DNA from: Pseudomonadota bacterium
GTDB taxonomy: Bacteria > Pseudomonadota > Gammaproteobacteria > Enterobacterales > Enterobacteriaceae
Length of the DNA: 64,000 bases
Reading direction: 5' to 3'
Assembly: GCA_018261615.1 (NCBI GenBank)
Contig: JAGTSE010000029.1
Span: forward strand, 35,987-99,986
The notes under the pieces are model-generated. The model made no database searches. It was not told the origin of the DNA and was given only the letters and a program-made list of their open reading frames with translations. Positions 7,461-16,385 of this stretch are shown piece by piece; position 1 is the first letter of the stretch, and each line of letters starts with the position of its first letter. The translations under genes were made by a program, and so were the position numbers.

Positions 7461-9146
7461 TTATCCGAGCCCCGGCCAGATGATGATAATCAGCGTCCCC
7501 GCCAGGGTTAACAACACGTTGGCGATCGCGTAGGTTCCGGCGTAGCCCAGTGCCGGGATATTGCTGCGCGCGGTATCGCTGATGATCTCCATAGCGGGCG
7601 CGCAGGTACGTGCACCCATCATCGCACCAAAGAGCAGGGCGCGGTTCATTTTCAGCACATATGCGCCGAACAGGAAACAGATCAGCACCGGAACGAGGCT
7701 TACGATCAACCCGGCGATCAGCATCTGTCCCCCGATGGCACCCAGGCCATGGCTAATGCCGCTACCGGCGCTTAAGCCCACACCGGCCATAAACACCATC
7801 AGACCAAACTCTTTCACCATCATCAGCGCACCTTGAGGGATATAGCCGAACGTCGGGTGGTTCGCACGCAGGAAGCCAAGCATGATACCGGCAAACAGCA
7901 GACCTGCAGCATTACCAACGCCAAAACTGAACGAACTGAACTGGAAGGTGATCATGCCGATCATCAGGCCGACAATAAAGAAGGCGCAGAAGGCGAGCAG
8001 ATCGGTAACCTGGCTGTGAATCGAGATAAAGCCGATACGGTCGGCAATGGTTTTCACCCGGCGGGCATCGCCGCTGATTTGCAGCACGTCGCCTTTATTG
8101 AGCACGATATTGTCGTCGATCGGCATTTCAATCTGACTACGGATCACGCGGTTAAGAAAACAACCGTGATCGGTCAGTTTCAGCTGTGCGAGACGGCGGC
8201 CAACCACATTGTGATTTTTCACCACCACCTCTTCCGTCACGATGCGCATATCCAGCAGATCGCGATCGAACACCTCTTTACCGTTGCGGAAACTTGGATC
8301 GAGGCGCGCATGCGCGTCCGGGTAACCGACCAGCGAGATCTCATCGCCCATTTGCAGCACCGCGTCACCGTCCGGGCTGGCGAGAATGCCGTTGCGGCGA
8401 ATACGCTCAATATAACAACCGGTCTGGCGATAGATTCCCAGCTCGCGCAGGTTTTTGCCGTCTGCCCAGGACACCAGCTCCGGCCCGACGCGGTAAGCGC
8501 GGATCACCGGCAGATAAACTTTGCGATGGGCATCGGTATCAAGGCCGCGTTCGCGCGCGATCTGTTGGGCACTGGTTTGCAGATCCTGGTGTTGCAGCTT
8601 CGGCAAATAACGCGCACCGAAAATCAGGCTGACCAGACCAATCAGGTAGGTTAATGCGTAGCCAAGGCTGAGGTTATCCAGCGCTTTGGCAAGATGGCCG
8701 CTCTCCATCGACGTATGGCGCAGCGTATCGCCTGCGCCAACCAGAACGGGGGTTGAGGTCATTGAACCTGCCAGCATCCCGGCAGTGAGGCCAATATCCC
8801 AGCCGAACAATTTTCCCAGACCTAAGGCGATTAATAGCGCGCTGCCAACTAATACCAGCGCGAGCATCAGATAATTTTTGCCGTCGCGAAAAAAAATCGA
8901 AAAAAAGTTGGGGCCAGCTTCAACGCCCACACAAAAAATAAACAGCATAAAGCCAAGATTTAATGCATCCGTGTTTATGCTGAAATGCTGTTGACCTAAT
9001 AATAACGAAACGACTAAAACGCCAATGGAATTACCGAGTTGTACCGAACCCAGACGTAATTTACCAAGACACAGGCCGAGTGCCAGTACGACAAACAATA
9101 ACAGTATGTAATTCCCGTTTAACAAATCTGCGACGTTTATATTCAC
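7461..9146 (-). CDS. ybjL: YbjL, AspT/YidE/YbjL-family putative antiporter
   Basis: A 561-residue inner-membrane protein, the same length and nearly the same sequence as E. coli YbjL. The architecture is an N-terminal block of about five helices, two central RCK_C (TrkA-C) domains around residues 200-380 that probably sense a cytoplasmic ligand, and a C-terminal helix block ending [13 protein letters not shown]. The family includes the aspartate:alanine exchanger AspT; the YbjL substrate is not firmly established. Monocistronic by context: rybB lies downstream and ybjM is divergent. Confidence 0.95.
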   Translation of the reverse strand: MNINVADLLNGNYILLLFVVLALGLCLGKLRLGSVQLGNSIGVLVVSLLLGQQHFSINTDALNLGFMLFIFCVGVEAGPNFFSIFFRDGKNYLMLALVLVGSALLIALGLGKLFGWDIGLTAGMLAGSMTSTPVLVGAGDTLRHTSMESGHLAKALDNLSLGYALTYLIGLVSLIFGARYLPKLQHQDLQTSAQQIARERGLDTDAHRKVYLPVIRAYRVGPELVSWADGKNLRELGIYRQTGCYIERIRRNGILASPDGDAVLQMGDEISLVGYPDAHARLDPSFRNGKEVFDRDLLDMRIVTEEVVVKNHNVVGRRLAQLKLTDHGCFLNRVIRSQIEMPIDDNIVLNKGDVLQISGDARRVKTIADRIGFISIHSQVTDLLAFCAFFIVGLMIGMITFQFSSFSFGVGNAAGLLFAGIMLGFLRANHPTFGYIPQGALMMVKEFGLMVFMAGVGLSAGSGISHGLGAIGGQMLIAGLIVSLVPVLICFLFGAYVLKMNRALLFGAMMGARTCAPAMEIISDTARSNIPALGYAGTYAIANVLLTLAGTLIIIIWPGLG

Positions 9147-9420
9147 GGAGGCTAACTTCTTGTTTACTTGTAACTTGTTGAAAGTAATGGTTATTTGAGC
9201 TAATGTTTTGATCGTGTGCTGGCATAAAAAAGCGGTGTCGCACCAGACATTCTTCGCAAAACAAAAACAGGGCGATAGTTTAATCGGATTAGATTACAAC
9301 GGCTAGTGAGAATCGCGTCTTTACGGTCAGGCCATTTCAGATATGGATTGCCGTTCCCCTTTATCTGTCCAGACATTCTTTTGAACGAACTGGTGTGTGA
9401 TAGAGAGTCAGGAGGATTGT

Positions 9421-9780
9421 TTGAAACTCAGGCGACGTCGGCTCGGTGTTATTTGTAGTTTTTTACTCTTTATTGCGGTATGCCTTTCTTTGGTCGTTAG
9501 CATGGAAGGGGATTTGCCAGGTTCTGGTAAACCCGAAACAGGTTTGTTGTTTTTTATATTGCCCGGGATTGCCAGCGGCCTTGTTGCTCGCCGTCGCAGA
9601 GTGGTTAATGCGCTGCTGGGGGCGCTGCTGGCGCTACCGTTCTGCTATCTACTGATTCATCTGTTTCTGCAACCGTCGCGATCGGTCTGGCAGGAGCTGG
9701 CCTGGCTGTTCAGCGCGTTGTTCTGGTGTGGGATCGGCGGTCTGGTGTGTCTGTTTGTAGGCAGAATGTTCAGGCACTAA
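9421..9780 (+). CDS. ybjM: Inner membrane protein YbjM
   Basis: A small membrane protein of 119 residues with four predicted helices, similar to E. coli YbjM (about 125 residues; shared GLLFFILPG and WQELAWL). Function unknown. The start is a TTG at 9421: GGAGG sits at 9411-9415 with 5-base spacing, and the resulting N-terminus MKLRRRRLG resembles the E. coli protein. A GTG at 9397 lies ahead of that ribosome binding site and is unlikely. It is divergent from ybjL and convergent with grxA. Confidence 0.88.
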   Translation: MKLRRRRLGVICSFLLFIAVCLSLVVSMEGDLPGSGKPETGLLFFILPGIASGLVARRRRVVNALLGALLALPFCYLLIHLFLQPSRSVWQELAWLFSALFWCGIGGLVCLFVGRMFRH

Positions 9781-9781
9781 A

Positions 9782-9800
9782 CGCCCCGGAGGTGGGGGCG
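9782..9800. terminator. Short GC hairpin between ybjM and grxA
   Basis: CGCCCC (9782-9787) pairs with GGGGCG (9795-9800) around a 7-base loop, between the convergent ybjM and grxA stop codons. No T tract follows, so terminator function is uncertain. Confidence 0.3.
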
Positions 9801-9811
9801 CTAGTCGATCG

Positions 9812-10075
9812 TTATGCAAACAGGCCGAAATGCTGTTTGGCGTAAGCTTCAAAATCAGTGCAGCCGCCAATGTGTTGCTGGTCGAGGAAAATCTGCGGTA
9901 CGGTTTCAACCGGCTTACCGACGGTTTTTTCCAGATCGGCTTTCGTGATCCCTTCCGCGTGAATATCGACATAGCGATAGTTGAAATCATCACGTTCAGT
10001 GGTCAGTTTTTCTGCCAGCTCTTTTGCGCGCACGCAGTACGGGCAGCCTGGGCGGCCAAAAATTACAGCAAACAT
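9812..10075 (-). CDS. grxA: Glutaredoxin 1
   Basis: An 87-residue cytoplasmic glutaredoxin that uses glutathione to reduce disulfides, including in ribonucleotide reductase and OxyR. The dithiol active site CPYC is at residues 11-14, the cis-proline motif TVPQIF at 58-63, and the glutathione-binding GG pair near 70-71. E. coli GrxA has 85 residues. An additional cysteine (Cys72) follows the GG pair where E. coli has tyrosine. In E. coli the gene is under OxyR; I did not verify an OxyR site here. It is divergent from nfsA. Confidence 0.96.
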   Translation of the reverse strand: MFAVIFGRPGCPYCVRAKELAEKLTTERDDFNYRYVDIHAEGITKADLEKTVGKPVETVPQIFLDQQHIGGCTDFEAYAKQHFGLFA

Positions 10076-10253
10076 ACTCTCTCCTTAAACCTGAAGGTTA
10101 ATGGTCGCTATCATGAACAACCCCAGGTCAGATGGAAAGTAGGTTCTGCCTGTTGCATTAATCTCTGCAACCTTTCAGGACAATTTCGGCTTACTGCAAT
10201 CCTCCGTCTCTGTCCTATACTCGGGGGTCTTGTTTATACGGGGATTATTGATC

Positions 10254-10976
10254 ATGACACCAACGATTGACTTGCTGTGCGCCCATCGTTCCATTCGCCA
10301 CTTTACCGATCAACCTGTCACACAGGAACAGCGTGAGGCAATTATCGCCAGCGCGCAGGCGACCTCCAGCTCCAGCTTTTTACAATGCAGCTCAATCATT
10401 CGCATAACCGATATGGCGATGCGTGAGCAACTGGTGACATTGACCGGTGGGCAGCAGCATGTCGCTCAGGCGGCTGAGTTCTGGGTGTTCTGCGCGGATT
10501 TCCATCGTAACTTTGAGATCAGCCCGGAAGCGAAACCCGGCCTTGCAGAACAACTGCTGCTGGGTGTGGTGGATACCGCGCTGATGGCGCAAAACGCCTT
10601 TACGGCTGCGGAATCTCTGGGGCTCGGCGGTGTTTATATCGGCGGTATTCGTAATAATATCGAAGCGGTGGGTGAACTGTTACAGGTACCAAAACATGTG
10701 CTGCCGTTGTTTGGCCTGTGTCTTGGCTGGCCGGCGGACGACCCGGGTTTAAAACCGCGTATGCCGACGTCGCTGCTGGTGCATGAAAACCATTATCAGC
10801 CGCTGGATCGCGAGGTACTGGCGCAATATGACGATGAGATCGCCAACTACTATCTGACGCGTGGCAGCAATACGCGCCGCGATACCTGGAGCGATCATAT
10901 CCGTCGCACGCTGATTAAAGAGAATCGTCCCTTTATTCTCGATTATTTGCATAAACAGGGATGGGCAACACGCTAA
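10254..10976 (+). CDS. nfsA: Oxygen-insensitive NADPH nitroreductase NfsA
   Basis: A 240-residue FMN-dependent nitroreductase that reduces nitro-aromatics and quinones by two-electron transfer from NADPH. It has the same length as E. coli NfsA and aligns throughout: MTPTIDLLCAHRSIRHF at the start, GLGGVYIGGIRNN in the middle, HKQGWATR at the end. The ATG at 10254 gives the family N-terminus; the upstream ATG at 10230 is not needed. rimK and ybjN follow in the same direction as in E. coli, but the small gene ybjC that normally precedes nfsA is missing. Confidence 0.96.
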   Translation: MTPTIDLLCAHRSIRHFTDQPVTQEQREAIIASAQATSSSSFLQCSSIIRITDMAMREQLVTLTGGQQHVAQAAEFWVFCADFHRNFEISPEAKPGLAEQLLLGVVDTALMAQNAFTAAESLGLGGVYIGGIRNNIEAVGELLQVPKHVLPLFGLCLGWPADDPGLKPRMPTSLLVHENHYQPLDREVLAQYDDEIANYYLTRGSNTRRDTWSDHIRRTLIKENRPFILDYLHKQGWATR

Positions 10977-11049
10977 TTCCCGTTCATCCTGCACTTCTCT
11001 GCGTGTATGATACGCGGGCTTTAACGGCTCTTTTTTAGCGAGGTACAGG

Positions 11050-11952
11050 GTGAGAATTGCCATATTGTCCCGGGACGGAACGCTCTATTCATGTAAACGC
11101 CTGCGCGAAGCGGCTGCGCAGCGCGGCCATCTGGTCGAAATTTTCGATCCTCTCTCCTGTTACATGAATATCAGCCCTGCGGCATCGTCCATTCACTATA
11201 AAGGCCGTCAGCTCCCGTATTTTGATGCGGTGATCCCACGCATTGGCTCCGCCATTACCTTTTATGGTACGGCTGCGCTGCGCCAGTTTGAAATTCTGGG
11301 CAGCTATCCGCTTAATGAATCCGTCGCCATTACTCGCGCCAGAGATAAACTGCGCTCGCTGCAACTGTTGGCGCGCCAGGGGATCGATTTACCGGTGACC
11401 GGCATCGCGCATTCGCCGGATGACACCAGCGATCTGATCGATATGGTCGGAGGCGCGCCGTTGGTGGTAAAGCTGGTGGAAGGCACGCAGGGAATTGGCG
11501 TGGTGCTGGCGGAAACTCGGCAGGCGGCAGAAAGCGTGATTGACGCGTTTCGCGGCCTGAATGCGCATATCCTGGTGCAGGAGTTTATCGCCGAAGCCAA
11601 AGGCTGCGATGTCCGCTGTTTTGTCGTCGGCAATGAAGTGGTTGCGGCCATTGAACGCCGGGCGAAAGAGGGGGATTTTCGCTCTAACCTGCACCGGGGC
11701 GGGCAGGCGACCATCGCTAACATCACGCCGCGCGAACGCGAAATCGCGCTGGCTGCCGCGCATACTCTGGGGCTGGATGTCGCGGGTGTGGATATTCTGC
11801 GCGCGAATCGAGGGCCGCTGGTGATGGAAGTGAACGCGTCGCCGGGGTTGGAAGGCATCGAAAAGGCCACCGGCATTGATATTGCCGGGCGAATGATCGA
11901 GTGGATTGAGCGTCAGGCAACGCCTGGATTTTGCCTGAAAACAGGCGGCTAG
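11050..11952 (+). CDS. rimK: Ribosomal protein S6 glutamate ligase RimK
   Basis: A 300-residue ATP-grasp ligase that adds glutamate residues to the C-terminus of ribosomal protein S6 and can make poly-alpha-glutamate. The whole sequence aligns with E. coli RimK (300 residues), including the nucleotide-binding segment [14 protein letters not shown] and the metal-ligand region [16 protein letters not shown]. The start codon is GTG, preceded by GAGG about 7 bases upstream. It lies between nfsA and ybjN. Confidence 0.96.
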   Translation: MRIAILSRDGTLYSCKRLREAAAQRGHLVEIFDPLSCYMNISPAASSIHYKGRQLPYFDAVIPRIGSAITFYGTAALRQFEILGSYPLNESVAITRARDKLRSLQLLARQGIDLPVTGIAHSPDDTSDLIDMVGGAPLVVKLVEGTQGIGVVLAETRQAAESVIDAFRGLNAHILVQEFIAEAKGCDVRCFVVGNEVVAAIERRAKEGDFRSNLHRGGQATIANITPREREIALAAAHTLGLDVAGVDILRANRGPLVMEVNASPGLEGIEKATGIDIAGRMIEWIERQATPGFCLKTGG

Positions 11953-12035
11953 GGCATTTTCCTGCGCTATTAATGGTACCTGGCGTGCTTTTTGCGTAAG
12001 CTATGGGCAATTTTTCAGTAAGAGAGCATTACGTT

Positions 12036-12521
12036 ATGGATTCACTCGTCGTTCCTGGTCTGGACACGCTTCGTCACTGGCTCGACGAACTGGGCATCAC
12101 TTTTTTTGAGTGTGATAACTGTCAGGCGCTGCACCTGCCGCATATGCAAAATTTTGATGGCGTGTTCGATGCGAAGCTCGACCTGGTTAATGACATCATG
12201 CTGTTTACGGCGATGGCGGAAGTTAAACCTTCGGCGCTGCTGGCGCTGTCAGCGGATCTCTCTGCCATTAACGCCAGTTCGTTGACTGTAAAAGCGTTTC
12301 TCGATATTCAGGATGATAATCTGCCGAAGCTGGTGGTGTGTCAGTCCTTATGCGTTGGGCCGGGTGTGACCTTCGAGCAGTTCGCCTGGTTTATGCGCCA
12401 GAGTGAGGAGCAGATTTCCATGGTGATTATGGAAGCCAACGCGCACCAGATGCTGTTTCTTGCGACAGAAGGCGAGGAAGAGTTCGTCGCGGGTGACGCA
12501 ACGCGCAATTTTCTCCACTAA
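12036..12521 (+). CDS. ybjN: YbjN, sensory transduction-like regulator protein
   Basis: A 161-residue cytoplasmic protein of the YbjN family, related in fold to type III secretion chaperones; in E. coli (158 residues) it affects motility, biofilm and stress phenotypes through an unclear mechanism. The start MDSLVVPGLDTLRHWLDELG matches the family; the in-frame ATG at 12003 lies upstream of the likely ribosome binding site. The C-terminal ten residues differ from E. coli, which is common among relatives. Last gene of the nfsA-rimK-ybjN run. Confidence 0.93.
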   Translation: MDSLVVPGLDTLRHWLDELGITFFECDNCQALHLPHMQNFDGVFDAKLDLVNDIMLFTAMAEVKPSALLALSADLSAINASSLTVKAFLDIQDDNLPKLVVCQSLCVGPGVTFEQFAWFMRQSEEQISMVIMEANAHQMLFLATEGEEEFVAGDATRNFLH

Positions 12522-12733
12522 TTCTTTGTCGCAATTCATGCAGTCGCTGCCAGCGCGGCTGCAAAATAAATATTTTTATTTTGCTTTTAACCTTTCTTTA
12601 AAGAACTATTCACTGCAATTCCGGCGGTGAAGGCTTATCCCATAGACATATCCTGCATAAAAAATTGATAAACCGCGTTTTTTAATTTGACCTATAGCCT
12701 CAAACCCTGGCTACAGTTATTCTTGCGCTGTTT

Positions 12734-12894
12734 ATACCCGTCATACTTCAAGTTGCATGTGCGTTGACTTTTTTATTCAGCTCATCCCTGAGCCTTACCC
12801 CTTCGGGGCCGCTGCTTACAGCGTTCAAATCTGCTCCCGGCAGATTTGTCGCTCACCCCAGTCACTTACTGGAGTAAGTCGAATTATTTAGGGT
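12734..12894. repeat. MITE-like intergenic repeat element
   Basis: Between ybjN and potF (a 514-base gene-free gap) is a stretch of about 160 bases with imperfect terminal inverted repeats: ACCCgtcATAcTTCaAgTTgC at the left end (from 12736) against ACCCtaaATAaTTCgAcTTaC read from the right end (12894 leftwards). Inside is a perfect hairpin, CAAATCTGC (12826-12834) with GCAGATTTG (12840-12848). Ends of this type (TACTTCAAGTTGCA ... GAATTATTTAGGGT) recur in intergenic regions of many enterobacteria, so I read it as a small non-coding mobile-type repeat. I noticed no second copy in this window. The rest of the gap presumably holds the potF promoter. Confidence 0.65.
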
Positions 12895-13035
12895 AAATAA
12901 CAGCATGCGGTGTCTGCCGGAAGAGTTTTCTCCTCCGAGTCTGTGCAGAATGACAAAATATGCATGATTCTTGCATACCTTAAAATGCGTACATTTGGTT
13001 CGTATGTTAACGGGCTTTTCCAGAAGGAATGAGAT

Positions 13036-14148
13036 ATGACCGCCTTGAGCAAAAAATGGGTATCAGGTCTTGTCGCGGGTGCGTTGATGGCTGTCTCTGC
13101 CAGCACGCTCGCAGCCGAGCAAAAGACGCTGCATGTATATAACTGGTCTGATTATATTGCGCCGGACACCGTCGCAAATTTCGAAAAAGAAACCGGTATT
13201 AAAGTCGTTTATGACGTGTTTGACTCCAACGAAGTGCTGGAAGGCAAACTGATGGCGGGCAGCACCGGCTTCGATCTGGTGGTGCCGTCGGCAAGTTTCC
13301 TTGAGCGCCAACTGGCCGCCGGAGTATTCCAGCCGCTGGATAAGAGCAAGCTGCCAAACTGGAAAAACCTCGATCCAGACGTGCTGAAGATGGTTGCTAA
13401 GCATGATCCGGACAACAAATACGCCATGCCGTACCTGTGGGCGACCACCGGTATTGGTTATAACGTCGATAAAGTTAAAGCCGTACTGGGCAAAGATGCG
13501 CCGGTGAACAGTTGGGATCTGGTACTGAAGCCGGAAAATCTGGAAAAACTGAAAAGCTGCGGCGTCTCTTTCCTCGATGCGCCGGAAGAAATTTTTGCTA
13601 CCGTGCTGAACTACCTCGGCAAAGATCCGAACAGTACCAAAGCGGATGATTACACCGGTCCGGCAACGGATTTGCTGCTGAAGCTGCGTCCGAATATCCG
13701 TTATTTCCACTCTTCGCAATACATCAACGATCTGGCTAATGGCGACATCTGCGTGGCGATTGGTTGGGCAGGGGACGTATGGCAGGCCGCTAACCGCGCG
13801 AAAGAAGCGAAAAATGGCGTCAACGTGACCTACACCATTCCGAAAGAAGGCGCGCTGGCATTCTTTGACGTCTTCGCGATGCCAGCCGATGCGAAAAATA
13901 AAGATGAAGCTTATCAGTTCCTTAACTATCTGATGCGCCCGGATGTGATTGCCCATATCAGCGATCACGTGTTCTACGCGAACGGCAACAAAGCCTCTGT
14001 TCCACTGATCAGCGAAGAAGTGCGTAACAACCCGGCAATCTTCCCGCCGCCGGATGTCTTCGCCAAGCTGTTTACGCTGAAAGTCCAGGATCCGAAGATT
14101 GACCGCGTAAGAACCCGCGCATGGACTAAAGTTAAAAGCGGCAAGTAA
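13036..14148 (+). CDS. potF: Putrescine-binding periplasmic protein PotF
   Basis: A 370-residue solute-binding protein that captures putrescine in the periplasm and delivers it to PotGHI. A signal peptide covers residues 1-26 (cleavage before AEQKTL); the mature protein starts with the family pattern LHVYNWSDYIAPDTV. Same length as E. coli PotF and highly similar throughout, including GWAGDVWQA and the C-terminus TRAWTKVKSGK. AAGGA precedes the ATG. First gene of potFGHI. Hairpins after its stop codon may protect its message, fitting higher expression of the binding protein than of the transporter. Confidence 0.97.
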   Translation: MTALSKKWVSGLVAGALMAVSASTLAAEQKTLHVYNWSDYIAPDTVANFEKETGIKVVYDVFDSNEVLEGKLMAGSTGFDLVVPSASFLERQLAAGVFQPLDKSKLPNWKNLDPDVLKMVAKHDPDNKYAMPYLWATTGIGYNVDKVKAVLGKDAPVNSWDLVLKPENLEKLKSCGVSFLDAPEEIFATVLNYLGKDPNSTKADDYTGPATDLLLKLRPNIRYFHSSQYINDLANGDICVAIGWAGDVWQAANRAKEAKNGVNVTYTIPKEGALAFFDVFAMPADAKNKDEAYQFLNYLMRPDVIAHISDHVFYANGNKASVPLISEEVRNNPAIFPPPDVFAKLFTLKVQDPKIDRVRTRAWTKVKSGK

Positions 14149-14174
14149 ATCAATTACCTGACCGGTGATTTGAG

Positions 14175-14262
14175 TGCACCAGTATGGTGCAATTGCCCCA
14201 AAGCTGGACAGAGGTACTGCGCCTCTGTTCAGCCATTTGTAAGTCAACCTGTTGAAACAGGG
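14175..14262 (+). other. Hairpin cluster in the potF-potG intergenic region
   Basis: Three inverted repeats occupy the 140-base gap: TGCACC/GGTGCA (14175-14180/14186-14191), ACAGAGG/CCTCTGT (14208-14214/14222-14228) and CCTGT/ACAGG just upstream of potG (about 14249-14262). None has a T tract. They look like mRNA-stabilising or processing structures inside the operon rather than terminators. Confidence 0.5.
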
Positions 14263-14288
14263 TGATGTTTATGCCGGAGATCACTGGA

Positions 14289-15422
14289 TTGAACGATGCT
14301 ATTCCCCGCCCACAGGCGAAGAGCCGCAAGGATCTGACACCGCTGCTTGAAATTCGTAATCTGACCAAATCGTTTGACGGCCAGCATGCCGTTGATGATG
14401 TCAGCCTCACTATCTACAAAGGCGAAATTTTTGCTCTGCTCGGCGCGTCCGGCTGCGGCAAATCGACCTTACTACGTATGCTGGCCGGTTTTGAGCAGCC
14501 AACGCAGGGGCAAATTATGCTCGACGGCGTCGATCTGGCGCATGTGCCGCCGTATCTGCGCCCCATTAATATGATGTTTCAGTCTTATGCCCTGTTCCCG
14601 CATATGACGGTTGAACAGAACATCGCGTTCGGTCTAAAACAGGACAAGTTGCCGAAAGCGGAAATTGCCAGCCGCGTGGCGGAGATGCTCAATCTGGTGC
14701 ATATGAGCGAGTTCGCCAAACGTAAGCCGCATCAGCTTTCCGGCGGGCAACGTCAGCGTGTGGCGCTGGCGCGCAGCCTGGCGAAACGCCCGAAATTGCT
14801 GTTGCTGGATGAACCGATGGGGGCGCTGGATAAAAAACTGCGTGACCGCATGCAACTGGAAGTGGTGGATATCCTCGAGCGTGTTGGCGTGACCTGCGTA
14901 ATGGTGACGCACGATCAGGAAGAGGCGATGACCATGGCTGGCCGTATCGCCATCATGAACCGCGGTAAATTCGTGCAGATTGGTGAGCCGGAAGAGATTT
15001 ATGAGCATCCGACCACCCGCTACAGCGCTGAATTTATCGGCTCGGTCAATGTCTTCGAAGGGTTACTGAAAGCGCGTCAGGATGATGGCCTGGTGATCGA
15101 GTCTCCGGGGTTGGTGCATCCGCTGAAGGTTGATCCGGATGCTTCAGTGGTGGACAACGTGCCTGTGTACGTGGCGCTGCGACCGGAAAAAATCATGCTC
15201 TGCGACGAGCCACCAGCCGATGGCTACAACTTTGCCGTCGGCGAAGTTGTGCATATTGCCTACCTTGGCGATCTTTCTATTTATCATGTGCGTGTGCAAA
15301 GCGGGCAGATGATTAGCGCCCAGTTGCAAAACGCGCATCGCTACCGTAAAGGCGCACCCACCTGGGGCGACGAAGTTCGTCTTTGTTGGGATGCCGATAG
15401 TTGTGTGGTTCTGACGGTTTAA
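14289..15422 (+). CDS. potG: Putrescine ABC transporter ATP-binding protein PotG
   Basis: A 377-residue ATPase powering putrescine import through PotHI. Walker A GASGCGKST, ABC signature LSGGQRQR, Walker B LLLLDEPMGALD and the H-loop THDQEE are all present, followed by a C-terminal TOBE-type regulatory domain. I place the start at TTG 14289, which yields exactly the E. coli length and the N-terminus (M)NDAIPRPQAK, with GGAG at 14276-14279. ATGs at 14262 and 14271 give N-terminal extensions and are less likely. Confidence 0.93.
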   Translation: MNDAIPRPQAKSRKDLTPLLEIRNLTKSFDGQHAVDDVSLTIYKGEIFALLGASGCGKSTLLRMLAGFEQPTQGQIMLDGVDLAHVPPYLRPINMMFQSYALFPHMTVEQNIAFGLKQDKLPKAEIASRVAEMLNLVHMSEFAKRKPHQLSGGQRQRVALARSLAKRPKLLLLDEPMGALDKKLRDRMQLEVVDILERVGVTCVMVTHDQEEAMTMAGRIAIMNRGKFVQIGEPEEIYEHPTTRYSAEFIGSVNVFEGLLKARQDDGLVIESPGLVHPLKVDPDASVVDNVPVYVALRPEKIMLCDEPPADGYNFAVGEVVHIAYLGDLSIYHVRVQSGQMISAQLQNAHRYRKGAPTWGDEVRLCWDADSCVVLTV

Positions 15423-15431
15423 GGAGCGGTG

Positions 15432-16385
15432 ATGAGTACACTGGAGCCGCCGGCCCGCGTTGAAAAAGCGGGCGGTTTAACACTGTGGCTGGCGCGTATG
15501 CAGATGCGCCACGGGCGCAAGCTGGTGATTGCACTGCCCTATATCTGGCTTATTTTGCTGTTTCTGCTGCCGTTTTTGATTGTCTTCAAAATCAGCCTTG
15601 CAGAAATGGCGCGCCAGATCCCGCCGTATACCGATCTGATTGAGTGGGCCGACAGCCAGCTTACGGTCACGTTGAATATCGGCAACTTCCTGCAACTGAC
15701 CGACGATCCACTCTACATAGAGGCGTACCTGCAATCGCTGGAAGTGGCGGCGATTTCCACGCTGTGCTGTCTGCTGCTTGGCTATCCGCTTGCCTGGGCG
15801 GTGGCGCACAGTAAGCCGTCAACGCGCAATATACTACTGTTGTTGGTGATCCTGCCGTCGTGGACGTCGTTCCTGATCCGCGTGTATGCGTGGATGGGCA
15901 TTTTGAAGAGCAATGGTGTGCTGAATAACGTTCTGATGTGGTTGGGCGTTATCGATCAGCCGCTGAACATTCTGCACACCAACCTGGCGGTCTATATTGG
16001 CATTGTTTATGCTTACCTGCCGTTTATGGTGCTGCCGATTTATACCGCGTTGACGCGTATCGACTATTCGCTGGTGGAAGCCTCGCTGGATCTCGGCGCA
16101 CGGCCGCTGAAAACCTTCTTCAGCGTGATTGTGCCGCTGACCAAAGGTGGGATTATCGCCGGGTCGATGCTGGTGTTTATCCCGGCGGTAGGTGAGTTTG
16201 TGATCCCGGAACTGCTTGGCGGCCCGGACAGCATCATGATTGGGCGCGTGCTGTGGCAGGAGTTCTTTAATAACCGCGACTGGCCGGTGGCCTCTGCGGT
16301 AGCGGTGATCATGCTGTTGTTGCTGATTGTACCGATCATGTGGTTCCACAAACATCAGCAGAAACAGGCGGGGGATCATGCATGA
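15432..16385 (+). CDS. potH: Putrescine ABC transporter permease PotH
   Basis: A 317-residue inner-membrane permease with six predicted helices and the BPD transport signature region EASLDLGARPLKTFFSVIVP that docks onto PotG. Same length as E. coli PotH. The start is the ATG at 15432, preceded by AAGGAG; a GTG one codon earlier is ignored. Its stop overlaps the potI start (ATGA), implying coupled translation. Confidence 0.96.
   Translation: MSTLEPPARVEKAGGLTLWLARMQMRHGRKLVIALPYIWLILLFLLPFLIVFKISLAEMARQIPPYTDLIEWADSQLTVTLNIGNFLQLTDDPLYIEAYLQSLEVAAISTLCCLLLGYPLAWAVAHSKPSTRNILLLLVILPSWTSFLIRVYAWMGILKSNGVLNNVLMWLGVIDQPLNILHTNLAVYIGIVYAYLPFMVLPIYTALTRIDYSLVEASLDLGARPLKTFFSVIVPLTKGGIIAGSMLVFIPAVGEFVIPELLGGPDSIMIGRVLWQEFFNNRDWPVASAVAVIMLLLLIVPIMWFHKHQQKQAGDHA

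Noticed and set aside
7342..7533. 63-residue plus-strand ORF over rybB
   Set aside because: It is antisense to the RybB sRNA and its promoter and runs into the ybjL 3' end.
7833..8654. 273-residue ORF antisense to ybjL
   Set aside because: Low-complexity His/Gln/Asp-rich translation typical of the antisense frame of a GC-rich membrane gene; ybjL is certain.
13063..14247. 394-residue ORF antisense to potF
   Set aside because: Shadow of potF, which aligns with its family over its whole length.
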